From Parietaria judaica (taxonomy: Eukaryota; Streptophyta; Magnoliopsida; Rosales; Urticaceae): a stretch of DNA of 64,000 nt. The notes beneath the pieces are model-generated. The model was not told the DNA's origin. It did no database searches and was given only the letters and a program-made list of their open reading frames with translations. The stretch spans positions 19,620,001-19,684,000 of the forward strand of contig OX940869.1 in assembly GCA_954871525.1 (NCBI GenBank), in the 5' to 3' direction. Below are positions 26,999 through 39,300 of the stretch, in pieces (within the stretch, counting starts at the first letter, position 1; the number at the start of each line of letters is the position of its first letter). The position numbers and the translations under genes are program-made.

Positions 26999-29900
26999 TG
27001 ATATAGAAAGCACGAGATAGTGCTTCCCTATTTAGGGATTAAAATAAGTAAATGTGATACAATTACACATTATTAACCATTTTGAAGTTCATTTTTTGTT
27101 TAAAATATCGTTTAATTAGGGTTCTTTGGCGTAAAATGGGAAAAAGACTCAGTTTTCTTTGGAGCACGTATTAATTGTTGAAAACTGGGTTTTAAGAGAG
27201 CTTCCTTAATTTTTAATGCCAAAACTAACCCAATATATAATAATACCACCCTAATGAAGGTCTACCAACTCAAAGTTCATGAAGAACGCATCGTATTTGC
27301 TCTCGTAAGAAAACCAATTTTAACACTTTTCGGTAATGATTTTAACTCGTTAACGGCTTGATATAGAAAGCACGAGATAGTGCTTCCCTATTTAGGGATT
27401 AAAATAAGTAAATGTGATACAATTACACATTATTAACCATTTTGAAGTTCATTTTTTGTTTAAAATATCGTTTAATTAGGGTTCTTTCGCGTAAAATGGG
27501 AAAAAGACTCAGTATTCTTTGGAGCACGTATTAATTGTTGAAAACTGGGTTTTAAGAGAGCTCCAGTAATTTTTAATGCCAAAACTAACCCAATATATAA
27601 TAATACCACCGTAATGAAGGTCTACCAACTCAAAGTTCATGAAGAACGCATCGTATTTGCTCTCGTAAGAAAACCAATTTTAACACTTTTCGGTAATGAT
27701 TTTAACTCGTTAACGGCTTGATATAGAAAGCACGAGATAGTGCTTCCCTATTTAGGGATTAAAATAAGTAAATGTGATACAATTACACATTATTAACCAT
27801 TTTGAAGTTCATTTTTTGTTTAAAATATCGTTTAATTAGGGTTCTTTGGCGTAAAATGGGAAAAAGACTCAGTTTTCTTTGGAGCAGGTATTAATTGTTG
27901 AAAACTGGGTTTTAAGAGAGCTTCAGTAATTTTTAATGCCAAAACTAACCCAATATAAAATAATACCACCCTAATGAAGGTCTACCAACTCAAAGTTCAT
28001 GAAGAACGCATCGTATTTGCTCTCGTAAGAAAACCAATTTTAACACTTTTCGGTAATGATTTTAACTCGTTAACGGCTTGATATAGAAAGCACGAGATAG
28101 TGCTTCCCTATTTAGGGATTAAAATAAGTAAATGTGATACAATTACACATTATTAACCATTTTGAAGTTCATTTTTTGTTTAAAATATCGTTTAATTAGG
28201 GTTCTTTCGCGTAAAATGGGAAAAAGACTCAGTATTCTTTGGAGCACGTATTAATTGTTGAAAACTGGGTTTTAAGAGAGCTCCAGTAATTTTTAATGCC
28301 AAAACTAACCCAATATATAATAATACCACCGTAATGAAGGTCTACCAACTCAAAGTTCATGAAGAACGCATCGTATTTGCTCTCGTAAGAAAACCAATTT
28401 TAACACTTTTCGGTAATGATTTTAACTCGTTAACGGCGTGATATAGAAAGCACGAGATAGTGCTTCCCTATTTAGGGATTAAAATAAGTAAATGTGATAC
28501 AATTACACATTATTAACCATTTTGAAGTTCATTTTTTGTTTAAAATATCGTTTAATTAGGGTTCTTTCGCGTAAAATGGGAAAAAGACTCAGTTTTCTTT
28601 GGAGCACGTATTAATTGTTGAAAACTTGGTTTTAAGAGAGCTCCAGTAATTTTTAATGCCAAAACTAACCCAATATATAATAATACCACCGTAATGAAGG
28701 TCTACCAACTCAAAGTTCATGAAGAACGCATCGTATTTGCTCTCGTAAGAAAACCAATTTTAACACTTTTCGGTAATGATTTTAACTCGTTAACGGCTTG
28801 ATATAGAAAGCACGAGATAGTGCTTCCCTATTTAGGGATTAAAATAAGTAAATGTGATACAATTACACATTATTAACCATTTTGAAGTTCATTTTTTGTT
28901 TAAAATATCGTTTAATTAGGGTTCTTTCGCGTAAAATGGGAAAAAGACTCAGTTTTCTTTGGAGCACGTATTAATTGTTGAAAACTGGGTTTTAAGAGAG
29001 CTCCAGTAATTTTTAATGCCAAAACTAACCCAATATATAATAATACCACCGTAATGAAGGTCTACCAACTCAAAGTTCATGAAGAACGCATCGTATTTGC
29101 TCTCGTAAGAAAACCAATTTTAACACTTTTCGGTAATGATTTTAACTCGTTAACGGCTTGATATAGAAAGCACGAGATAGTGCTTCCCTATTTAGGGATT
29201 AAAATAAGTAAATGTGATACAATTACACATTATTAACCATTTTGAAGTTCATTTTTTGTTTAAAATATCGTTTAATTAGGGTTCTTTGGCGTAAAATGGG
29301 AAAAAGACTCAGTTTTCTTTGGAGCACGTATTAATTGTTGAAAACTGGGTTTTAAGAGAGCTTCCTTAATTTTTAATGCCAAAACTAACCCAATATATAA
29401 TAATACCACCCTAATGAAGGTCTACCAACTCAAAGTTCATGAAGAACGCATCGTATTTGCTCTCGTAAGAAAACCAATTTTAACACTTTTCGGTAATGAT
29501 TTTAACTCGTTAACGGCTTGATATAGAAAGCACGAGATAGTGCTTCCCTATTTAGGGATTAAAATAAGTAAATGTGATACAATTACACATTATTAACCAT
29601 TTTGAAGTTCATTTTTTGTTTAAAATATCGTTTAATTAGGGTTCTTTCGCGTAAAATGGGAAAAAGACTCAGTATTCTTTGGAGCACGTATTAATTGTTG
29701 AAAACTGGGTTTTAAGAGAGCTCCAGTAATTTTTAATGCCAAAACTAACCCAATATATAATAATACCACCGTAATGAAGGTCTACCAACTCAAAGTTCAT
29801 GAAGAACGCATCGTATTTGCTCTCGTAAGAAAACCAATTTTAACACTTTTCGGTAATGATTTTAACTCGTTAACGGCTTGATATAGAAAGCACGAGATAG

Positions 29901-31318
29901 TGCTTCCCTATTTAGGGATTAAAATAAGTAAATGTGATACAATTACACATTATTAACCATTTTGAAGTTCATTTTTTGTTTAAAATATCGTTTAATTAGG
30001 GTTCTTTGGCGTAAAATGGGAAAAAGACTCAGTTTTCTTTGGAGCAGGTATTAATTGTTGAAAACTGGGTTTTAAGAGAGCTTCAGTAATTTTTAATGCC
30101 AAAACTAACCCAATATAAAATAATACCACCCTAATGAAGGTCTACCAACTCAAAGTTCATGAAGAACGCATCGTATTTGCTCTCGTAAGAAAACCAATTT
30201 TAACACTTTTCGGTAATGATTTTAACTCGTTAACGGCTTGATATAGAAAGCACGAGATAGTGCTTCCCTATTTAGGGATTAAAATAAGTAAATGTGATAC
30301 AATTACACATTATTAACCATTTTGAAGTTCATTTTTTGTTTAAAATATCGTTTAATTAGGGTTCTTTCGCGTAAAATGGGAAAAAGACTCAGTATTCTTT
30401 GGAGCACGTATTAATTGTTGAAAACTGGGTTTTAAGAGAGCTCCAGTAATTTTTAATGCCAAAACTAACCCAATATATAATAATACCACCGTAATGAAGG
30501 TCTACCAACTCAAAGTTCATGAAGAACGCATCGTATTTGCTCTCGTAAGAAAACCAATTTTAACACTTTTCGGTAATGATTTTAACTCGTTAACGGCGTG
30601 ATATAGAAAGCACGAGATAGTGCTTCCCTATTTAGGGATTAAAATAAGTAAATGTGATACAATTACACATTATTAACCATTTTGAAGTTCATTTTTTGTT
30701 TAAAATATCGTTTAATTAGGGTTCTTTCGCGTAAAATGGGAAAAAGACTCAGTTTTCTTTGGAGCAGGTATTAATTGTTGAAAACTGGGTTTTAAGAGAG
30801 CTCCAGTAATTTTTAATGCCAAAACTAACCCAATATATAATAATACCACCGTAATGAAGGTCTACCAACTCAAAGTTCATGAAGAACGCATCGTATTTGC
30901 TCTCGTAAGAAAACCAATTTTAACACTTTTCGGTAATGATTTTAACTCGTTAACGGCTTGATATAGAAAGCACGAGATAGTGCTTCCCTATTTAGGGATT
31001 AAAATAAGTAAATGTGATACAATTACACATTATTAACCATTTTGAAGTTCATTTTTTGTTTAAAATATCGTTTAATTAGGGTTCTTTCGCGTAAAATGGG
31101 AAAAAGACTCAGTTTTCTTTGGAGCACGTATTAATTGTTGAAAACTGGGTTTTAAGAGAGCTCCAGTAATTTTTAATGCCAAAACTAACCCAATATATAA
31201 TAATACCACCGTAATGAAGGTCTACCAACTCAAAGTTCATGAAGAACGCATCGTATTTGCTCTCGTAAGAAAACCAATTTTAACACTTTTCGGTAATGAT
31301 TTTAACTCGTTAACGGCT
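26999..31318 (+). repeat. 6-monomer higher-order repeat, two copies (2,160 bp each)
   Basis: The copies start at 26999 and 29159. Order of units: A with GCTTCCTTAA; B with AGTATTC; A with GCAGG and ATATAAAA; B with AGTATTC and ending GGCGTG; B-like; B-like with CCGTAATG. The fifth unit differs between the copies (AAAACTTGG in the first, GCAGG in the second). Two more B-like units in a row break the strict A-B alternation seen further right. Confidence 0.85.
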
Positions 31319-33478
31319 TGATATAGAAAGCACGAGATAGTGCTTCCCTATTTAGGGATTAAAATAAGTAAATGTGATACAATTACACATTATTAACCAT
31401 TTTGAAGTTCATTTTTTGTTTAAAATATCGTTTAATTAGGGTTCTTTCGCGTAAAATGGGAAAAAGACTCAGTTTTCTTTGGAGCACGTATTAATTGTTG
31501 AAAACTGGGTTTTAAGAGAGCTCCAGTAATTTTTAATGCCAAAACTAACCCAATATATAATAATACCACCCTAATGAAGGTCTACCAACTCAAAGTTCAT
31601 GAAGAACGCATCGTATTTGCTCTCGTATGAAAACCAATTTTAACACTTTTCGGTAATGATTTTAACTCGTTAACGGCTTGATATAGAAAGCATGAGATAG
31701 TGCTTCCCTATTTAGGGATTAAAATAAGTAAATGTGATACAATTACACATTATTAACCATTTTGAAGTTCATTTTTTGTTTAAAATATCGTTTAATTAGG
31801 GTTCTTTGGCGTAAAATGGGAAAAAGACTCAGTTTTCTTTGGAGCACGTATTAATTGTTGAAAACTGGGTTTTAAGAGAGCTCCAGTAATTTTTAATGCC
31901 AAAACTAACCCAATATATAATAATACCACCGTAATGAAGGTCTACCAACTCAAAGTTCATGAAGAACGCATCGTATTTGCTCTCGTAAGAAAACCAATTT
32001 TAACACTTTTCGGTAATGATTTTAACTCGTTAACGGCTTGATATAGAAAGCACGAGATAGTGCTTCCCTATTTAGGGATTAAAATAAGTAAATGTGATAC
32101 AATTACACATTATTAACCATTTTGAAGTTCATTTTTTGTTTAAAATATCGTTTAATTAGGGTTCTTTGGCGTAAAATGGGAAAAAGACTCAGTTTTCTTT
32201 GGAGCACGTATTAATTGTTGAAAACTGGGTTTTAAGAGAGCTCCAGTAATTTTTAATGCCAAAACTAACCCAATATATAATAATACCACCCTAATGAAGG
32301 TCTACCAACTCAAAGTTCATGAAGAACGCATCGTATTTGCTCTCGTAAGAAAACCAATTTTAACACTTTTCGGTAATGATTTTAACTCGTTAACGGCTTG
32401 ATATAGAAAGCACGAGATAGTGCTTCCCTATTTAGGGATTAAAATAAGTAAATGTGATACAATTACACATTATTAACCATTTTGAAGTTCATTTTTTGTT
32501 TAAAATATCGTTTAATTAGGGTTCTTTCGCGTAAAATGGGAAAAAGACTCAGTTTTCTTTGGAGCACGTATTAATTGTTGAAAACTGGGTTTTAAGAGAG
32601 CTCCAGTAATTTTTAATGCCAAAACTAACCCAATATATAATAATACCACCCTAATGAAGGTCTACCAACTCAAAGTTCATGAAGAACGCATCGTATTTGC
32701 TCTCGTATGAAAACAAATTTTAACACTTTTCGGTAATGATTTTAACTCGTTAACGGCTTGATATAGAAAGCACGAGATAGTGCTTCCCTATTTAGGGATT
32801 AAAATAAGTAAATGTGATACAATTACACATTATTAACCATTTTGAAGTTCATTTTTTGTTTAAAATATCGTTTAATTAGGGTTCTTTGGCGTAAAATGGG
32901 AAAAAGACTCAGTTTTCTTTGGAGCACGTATTAATTGTTGAAAACTGGGTTTTAAGAGAGCTCCAGTAATTTTTAATGCCAAAACTAACCCAATATATAA
33001 TAATACCACCGTAATGAAGGTCTACCAACTCAAAGTTCATGAAGAACGCATCGTATTTGCTCTCGTAAGAAAACCAATTTTAACACTTTTCGGTAATGAT
33101 TTTAACTCGTTAACGGCTTGATATAGAAAGCACGAGATAGTGCTTCCCTATTTAGGGATTAAAATAAGTAAATGTGATACAATTACACATTATTAACCAT
33201 TTTGAAGTTCATTTTTTGTTTAAAATATCGTTTAATTAGGGTTCTTTGGCGTAAAATGGGAAAAAGACTCAGTTTTCTTTGGAGCACGTATTAATTGTTG
33301 AAAACTGGGTTTTAAGAGAGCTCCAGTAATTTTTAATGCCAAAACTAACCCAATATATAATAATACCACCCTAATGAAGGTCTACCAACTCAAAGTTCAT
33401 GAAGAACGCATCGTATTTGCTCTCGTAAGAAAACCAATTTTAACACTTTTCGGTAATGATTTTAACTCGTTAACGGCT
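31319..33478 (+). repeat. 3-monomer higher-order repeat, two copies (1,080 bp each)
   Basis: The copies start at 31319 and 32399. Unit 1 has C at 130, CCCTAATG and the rare CTCGTATGAAAAC; unit 2 has G at 130 with CCGTAATG; unit 3 has G at 130 with CCCTAATG. Differences seen: AAACCAATT/AAACAAATT in unit 1 and GCATGAG/GCACGAG in unit 2. Confidence 0.85.
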
Positions 33479-34558
33479 TGATATAGAAATCACGAGATAG
33501 TGCTTCCCTATTTAGGGATTAAAATAAGTAAATGTGATACAATTACACATTATTAACCATTTTGAAGTTCATTTTTTGTTTAAAATATCGTTTAATTAGG
33601 GTTCTTTCGCGTAAAATGGGAAAAAGACTCAGTTTTCTTTGGAGCACGTATTAATTGTTGAAAACTGGGTTTTAAGAGAGCTCCAGTAATTTTTAATGCC
33701 AAAACTAACCCAATATATAATAATACCACCCTAATGAAGGTCTACCAACTCAAAGTTCATGAAGAACGCATCGTATTTGCTCTCGTAAGAAAACCAATTT
33801 TAACACTTTTCGGTAATGATTTTAACTCGTTAACGGCTTGATATAGAAATCACGAGTTAGTGCTTCCCTATTTAGGGATTAAAATAAGAAAATGTGATAC
33901 AATTACACATTATTAAGAATTTTGAAGTTCATTTTTTGTTTAAAATATCGTTTAATTAGGGTTCTTTCGCGTAAAATGGGAAAAAGACTCAGTTTTCTTT
34001 GGAGCACGTATTAATTGTTGAAAACTGGGTTTTAAGAGAGCTTCGGTAATTTTTAATGCCAAAACTAACCCAATATATAATAATACCACCGTAATGAAGG
34101 TCTACCAACTCATAGTTCATGAAGAACGCATCGTATTTGCTCTCGTAAGAAAACCAATTTTAACACTTTTCGGTAATGATTTTAACTCGTTAACGGCTTG
34201 ATATAGAAAGCACGAGATAGTGCTTCCCTATTTAGGGATTAAAATAAGAAAATGTGATACAATTACACATTATTAAGCATTTTGAAGTTCATTTTTTGTT
34301 TAAAATATCGTTTAATTAGGGTTCTTTCGCGTAAAATGGGAAAAAGACTCAGTTTTCTTTGGAGCACGTATTAATTGTTGAAAACTGGGTTTTAAGAGAG
34401 CTCCAGTAATTTTTAATGCCAAAACTAACCCAATATATAATAATACCACCGTAATGAAGGTCTACCAACTCAAAGTTCATGAAGAACGCATCGTATTTGC
34501 TCTCGTAAGAAAACCAATTTTAACACTTTTCGGTAATGATTTTAACTCGTTAACGGCT
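33479..34558 (+). repeat. Three-monomer transition between HOR blocks
   Basis: The first unit has GAAATCACG, which is also seen at the start of the second. The second carries GAGTTAG, AGAAAATG, TTAAGAATT, GCTTCGG and TCATAG; the third AGAAAATG with TTAAGCATT. The pair 'TTAAGAATT unit then TTAAGCATT unit' recurs at 24841, 45360 and 58320, each time preceding an A-like unit, so it is a dispersed two-unit module. Confidence 0.7.
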
Positions 34559-34918
34559 TGATATAGAAAGCACGAGATAGTGCTTCCCTATTTAGGGATT
34601 AAAATAAGTAAATGTGATACAATTACACATTATTAACCATTTTGAAGTTCATTTTTTGTTTAAAATATCGTTTAATTAGGGTTCTTTGGCGTAAAATGGG
34701 AAAAAGACTCAGTTTTCTTTGGAGCACGTATTAATTGTTGAAAACTGGGTTTTAAGAGAGCTTCAGTAATTTTTAATGCCAAAACTAACCCAATATATAA
34801 TAATACCACCCTAATGAAGGTCTACCAACTCAAAGTTCATGAAGAACGCATCGTATTTGCTCTCGTAAGAAAACCAATTTTAACACTTTTCGGTAATGAT
34901 TTTAACTCGTTAACGGCT
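34559..34918 (+). repeat. Representative class A monomer
   Basis: A clean example of the A class: G at 130 (TTGGCG), T at 156, T at 205 (GCTTCAG), C at 253 (CCCTAATG), with TTAACC at 75-80. The G at 130 destroys the CENP-B-box-like motif found in class B. Common A subvariants elsewhere carry G at 169 (GCAGG), A at 162 (CTTAGG), A at 240 (ATATAAAA), A at 227 (AAAAATAAC) or AA at 29-30 (CTTCAAT). Each of these marks a local subfamily. Confidence 0.9.
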
Positions 34919-34927
34919 TGATATAGA

Positions 34928-34991
34928 AAGCACGAGATAGTGCTTCCCTATTTAGGGATTAAAATAAGTAAATGTGATACAATTACACATT
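34928..34991 (+). other. Cluster of three dyad symmetries at the start of a monomer (example copy)
   Basis: Three short inverted repeats lie back to back in monomer positions 10-73. First AAGCAC / GTGCTT with a 6-nt spacer; then TCCCTA / TAGGGA with a 2-nt spacer, sharing one base with the first; then AATGTG / CACATT with a 9-nt spacer. The cluster recurs in nearly every monomer. Most arms are intact; exceptions include the units with A in GCACAAG (1085, 6122, 8641), with CTTCAAT (46800, 49320, 51840, 55080), and the TTATTTAGAG units near 4.3-7.6 kb. Dyad symmetry can extrude as hairpins or cruciforms. That these do so here is inference. Confidence 0.75.
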
Positions 34992-35044
34992 ATTAACCAT
35001 TTTGAAGTTCATTTTTTGTTTAAAATATCGTTTAATTAGGGTTC

Positions 35045-35061
35045 TTTCGCGTAAAATGGGA
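35045..35061 (+). promoter_or_regulatory. CENP-B-box-like 17-mer (example copy)
   Basis: At monomer positions 127-143 the sequence TTTCGCGTAAAATGGGA fits the core CENP-B box pattern (N TTCG NNNN A NN CGGG N) at 8 of 9 fixed positions; the one miss is T for the C of CGGG. It is present in class B monomers (about 91 of 177 by hand count). In class A the C at 130 is G, leaving two mismatches. A chance 8-of-9 match in 720 strand positions has an expectation of roughly 0.08 with equal base use, so coincidence is possible. Binding by any CENP-B-like, transposase-derived protein is not shown. Confidence 0.4.
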
Positions 35062-35153
35062 AAAAGACTCAGTATTCTTTGGAGCACGTATTAATTGTTG
35101 AAAACTGGGTTTTAAGAGAGCTCCAGTAATTTTTAATGCCAAAACTAACCCAA

Positions 35154-35160
35154 TATATAA
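35154..35160 (+). promoter_or_regulatory. TATA-like heptamer inside the monomer (example copy)
   Basis: TATATAA at monomer positions 236-242 fits the TATAWAW consensus and directly follows CCAA. Units with A at 240 read TATAAAA, which also fits. Satellites in insects are often transcribed, so this is a plausible core promoter element, but such words are common in AT-rich DNA and no well-placed initiator lies about 30 bp downstream. Weak support. Confidence 0.15.
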
Positions 35161-35267
35161 TAATACCACCGTAATGAAGGTCTACCAACTCAAAGTTCAT
35201 GAAGAACGCATCGTATTTGCTCTCGTAAGAAAACCAATTTTAACACTTTTCGGTAATGATTTTAACT

Positions 35268-35275
35268 CGTTAACG
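35268..35275. other. 8-bp perfect palindrome at the end of the monomer (example copy)
   Basis: CGTTAACG at monomer positions 350-357 is its own reverse complement and is almost invariant through the array (one exception is the unit ending near 10080, which reads AACAGCT). It sits about 12 bp before the dyad cluster of the next monomer. No function is known to me. Confidence 0.6.
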
Positions 35276-35998
35276 GCTTGATATAGAAAGCACGAGATAG
35301 TGCTTCCCTATTTAGGGATTAAAATAAGTAAATGTGATACAATTACACATTATTAACCATTTTGAAGTTCATTTTTTGTTTAAAATATCGTTTAATTAGG
35401 GTTCTTTGGCGTAAAATGGGAAAAAGACTCAGTTTTCTTTGGAGCACGTATTAATTGTTGAAAACTGGGTTTTAAGAGAGCTTCAGTAATTTTTAATGCC
35501 AAAACTAACCCAATATATAATAATACCACCCTAATGAAGGTCTACCAACTCAAAGTTCATGAAGAACGCATCGTATTTGCTCTCGTAAGAAAACCAATTT
35601 TAACACTTTTCGGTAATGATTTTAACTCGTTAACGGCTTGATATAGAAAGCACGAGATAGTGCTTCCCTATTTAGGGATTAAAATAAGTAAATGTGATAC
35701 AATTACACATTATTAACCATTTTGAAGTTCATTTTTTGTTTAAAATATCGTTTAATTAGGGTTCTTTCGCGTAAAATGGGAAAAAGACTCAGTATTCTTT
35801 GGAGCACGTATTAATTGTTGAAAACTGGGTTTTAAGAGAGCTCCAGTAATTTTTAATGCCAAAACTAACCCAATATATAATAATACCACCGTAATGAAGG
35901 TCTACCAACTCAAAGTTCATGAAGAACGCATCGTATTTGCTCTCGTAAGAAAACCAATTTTAACACTTTTCGGTAATGATTTTAACTCGTTAACGGCT

Positions 35999-36359
35999 TG
36001 ATATAGAAAGCACGAGATAGTGCTTCCCTATTTAGGGATTAAAATAAGTAAATGTGATACAATTACACATTATTAACCATTTTGAAGTTCATTTTTTGTT
36101 TAAAATATCGTTTAATTAGGGTTCTTTGGCGTAAAATGGGAAAAAGACTCAGTTTTCTTAGGAGCACGTATTAATTGTTGAAAACTGGGTTTTAAGAGAG
36201 CTTCAGTAATTTTTAATGCCAAAAAATAACCCAATATATAATAATACCACCCTAATGAAGGTCTACCAACTCAAAGTTCATGAAGAACGCATCGTATTTG
36301 CTCTCGTAAGAAAACCAATTTTAACACTTTTCGGTAATGATTTTAACTCGTTAACGGCT
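35999..36359 (+). repeat. 361-bp monomer with a 1-bp insertion
   Basis: CCAAAACTAACCC reads CCAAAAAATAACCC near 36220. The related unit eight monomers later (38879 onward) has AAAAATAAC with normal length, so the insertion sits on, or next to, the C-to-A change at monomer position 227. It shifts the phase of all later monomers by one base in this window. Confidence 0.85.
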
Positions 36360-39300
36360 TGATATAGAAAGCACGAGATAGTGCTTCCCTATTTAGGGAT
36401 TAAAATAAGTAAATGTGATACAATTACACATTATTAACCATTTTGAAGTTTATTTTTTGTTTAAAATATCGTTTAATTAGGGTTCTTTCGCGTAAAATGG
36501 GAAAAAGACTCAGTATTCTTTGGAGCACGTATTAATTGTTGAAAACTGGGTTTTAAGAGAGCTCCAGTAATTTTTAATGCTAAAACTAACCCAATATATA
36601 ATAATACCACCGTAATGAAGGTCTACCAACTCAAAGTTCATGAAGAACGCATCGTATTTGCTCTCGTAAGAAAACCAATTTTAACACTTTTCGGTAATGA
36701 TTTTAACTCGTTAACGGCTTGATATAGAAAGCACGAGATAGTGCTTCCCTATTTAGGGATTAAAATAAGTAAATGTGATACAATTACACATTATTAACCA
36801 TTTTGAAGTTCATTTTTTGTTTAAAATATCGTTTAATTAGGGTTCTTTGGCGTAAAATGGGAAAAAGACTCAGTTTTCTTTGGAGCAGGTATTAATTGTT
36901 GAAAACTGGGTTTTAAGAGAGCTTCAGTAATTTTTAATGCCAAAACTAACCCAATATATAATAATACCACCCTAATGAAGGTCTACCAACTCAAAGTTCA
37001 TGAAGAACGCATCGTATTTGCTCTCGTAAGAAAACCAATTTTAACACTTTTCGGTAATGATTTTAACTCGTTAACGGCTTGATATAGAAAGCACGAGATA
37101 GTGCTTCCCTATTTAGGGATTAAAATAAGTAAATCTGATACAATTACACATTATTAACCATTTTGAAGTTCATTTTTTGTTTAAAATATCGTTTAATTAG
37201 GGTTCTTTCGCGTAAAATGGGAAAAAGACTCAGTATTCTTTGGAGCACGTATTAATTGTTGAAAACTGGGTTTTAAGAGAGCTCCAGTAATTTTTAATGC
37301 CAAAACTAACCCAATATATAATAATACCACCGTAATGAAGGTCTACCAACTCAAAGTTCATGAAGAACGCATCGTATTTGCTCTCGTAAGAAAACCAATT
37401 TTAACACTTTTCGGTAATGATTTTAACTCGTTAACGGCTTGATATAGAAAGCACGAGATAGTGCTTCCCTATTTAGGGATTAAAATAAGTAAATGTGATA
37501 CAATTACACATTATTAACCATTTTGAAGTTCATTTTTTGTTTAAAATATCGTTTAATTAGGGTTCTTTGGCGTAAAATGGGAAAAAGACTCAGTTTTCTT
37601 TGGAGCAGGTATTAATTGTTGAAAACTGGGTTTTAAGAGAGCTTCAGTAATTTTTAATGCCAAAAATAACCCAATATATAATAATACCACCCTAATGAAG
37701 GTCTACCAACTCAAAGTTCATGAAGAACGCATCGTATTTGCTCTCGTAAGAAAACCAATTTTAACACTTTTCGGTAATGATTTTAACTCGTTAACGGCTT
37801 GATATAGAAAGCACGAGATAGTGCTTCCCTATTTAGGGATTAAAATAAGTAAATGTGATACAATTACACATTATTAACCATTTTGAAGTTCATTTTTTGT
37901 TTAAAATATCGTTTAATTAGGGTTCTTTCGCGTAAAATGGGAAAAAGACTCAGTATTCTTTGGAGCACGTATTAATTGTTGAAAACTGGGTTTTAAGAGA
38001 GCTCCAGTAATTTTTAATGCCAAAACTAACCCAATATATAATAATACCACCGTAATGAAGGTCTACCAACTCAAAGTTCATGAAGAACGCATCGTATTTG
38101 CTCTCGTAAGAAAACCAATTTTAACACTTTTCGGTAATGATTTTAACTCGTTAACGGCTTGATATAGAAAGCACGAGATAGTGCTTCCCTATTTAGGGAT
38201 TAAAATAAGTAAATGTGATACAATTACATATTATTAACCATTTTGAAGTTCATTTTTTGTTTAAAATATCGTTTAATTAGGGTTCTTTGGCGTAAAATGG
38301 GAAAAAGACTCAGTTTTCTTTGGAGCACGTATTAATTGTTGAAAACTGGGTTTTAAGAGAGCTTCAGTAATTTTTAATGCCAAAACTAACCCAATATATA
38401 ATAATACCACCCTAATGAAGGTCTACCAACTCAAAGTTCATGAAGAACGCATCGTATTTGCTCTCGTAAGAAAACCAATTTTAACACTTTTCGGTAATGA
38501 TTTTAACTCGTTAACGGCTTGATATAGAAAGCACGAGATAGTGCTTCCCTATTTAGGGATTAAAATAAGTAAATGTGATACAATTACACATTATTAACCA
38601 TTTTGAAGTTCATTTTTTGTTTAAAATATCGTTTAATTAGGGTTCTTTCGCGTAAAATGGGAAAAAGACTCAGTATTCTTTGGAGCACGTATTAATTGTT
38701 GAAAACTGGGTTTTAAGAGAGCTCCAGTAATTTTTAATGCCAAAACTAACCCAATATATAATAATACCACCGTAATGAAGGTCTACCAACTCAAAGTTCA
38801 TGAAGAACGCATCGTATTTGCTCTCGTAAGAAAACCAATTTTAACACTTTTCGGTAATGATTTTAACTCGTTAACGGCTTGATATAGAAAGCACGAGATA
38901 GTGCTTCCCTATTTAGGGATTAAAATAAGTAAATGTGATACAATTACACATTATTAACCATTTTGAAGTTCATTTTTTGTTTAAAATATCGTTTAATTAG
39001 GGTTCTTTGGCGTAAAATGGGAAAAAGACTCAGTTTTCTTAGGAGCACGTATTAATTGTTGAAAACTGGGTTTTAAGAGAGCTTCAGTAATTTTTAATGC
39101 CAAAAATAACCCAATATATAATAATACCACCCTAATGAAGGTCTACCAACTCAAAGTTCATGAAGAACGCATCGTATTTGCTCTCGTAAGAAAACCAATT
39201 TTAACACTTTTCGGTAATGATTTTAACTCGTTAACGGCTTGATATAGAAAGCACGAGATAGTGCTTCCCTATTTAGGGATTAAAATAAGAAAATGTGATA

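Larger units (their letters stand above)
34919..35278 (+). repeat. Representative class B monomer
   Basis: A clean example of the B class: C at 130 (TTCGCG), A at 156 (AGTATTC), C at 205 (GCTCCAG) and G at 253 (CCGTAATG). The C at 130 gives the CENP-B-box-like 17-mer. B-like monomers lacking A at 156 are common in the left half of the window. The combination of A at 156 with G at 253 is nearly constant from about 26 kb rightward and alternates with class A. Confidence 0.9.

Noticed and set aside
34950..35040. TTAGGG words, two per monomer, as telomere repeats
   Set aside because: They are isolated hexamers about 80 bp apart in an unrelated context, never in tandem. One is simply an arm of the TCCCTA/TAGGGA dyad.
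35069..35075. Arthropod initiator-like TCAGTT at monomer 151-156, lost in class B by the change to A at 156
   Set aside because: There is no TATA word about 30 bp upstream and no downstream element in place; the six-base match is expected by chance, so no promoter is called.
34559..35278. Drosophila 359-bp (1.688) satellite because of similar length
   Set aside because: I recall no resemblance between the sequences beyond length and AT-richness. An alignment would settle it.
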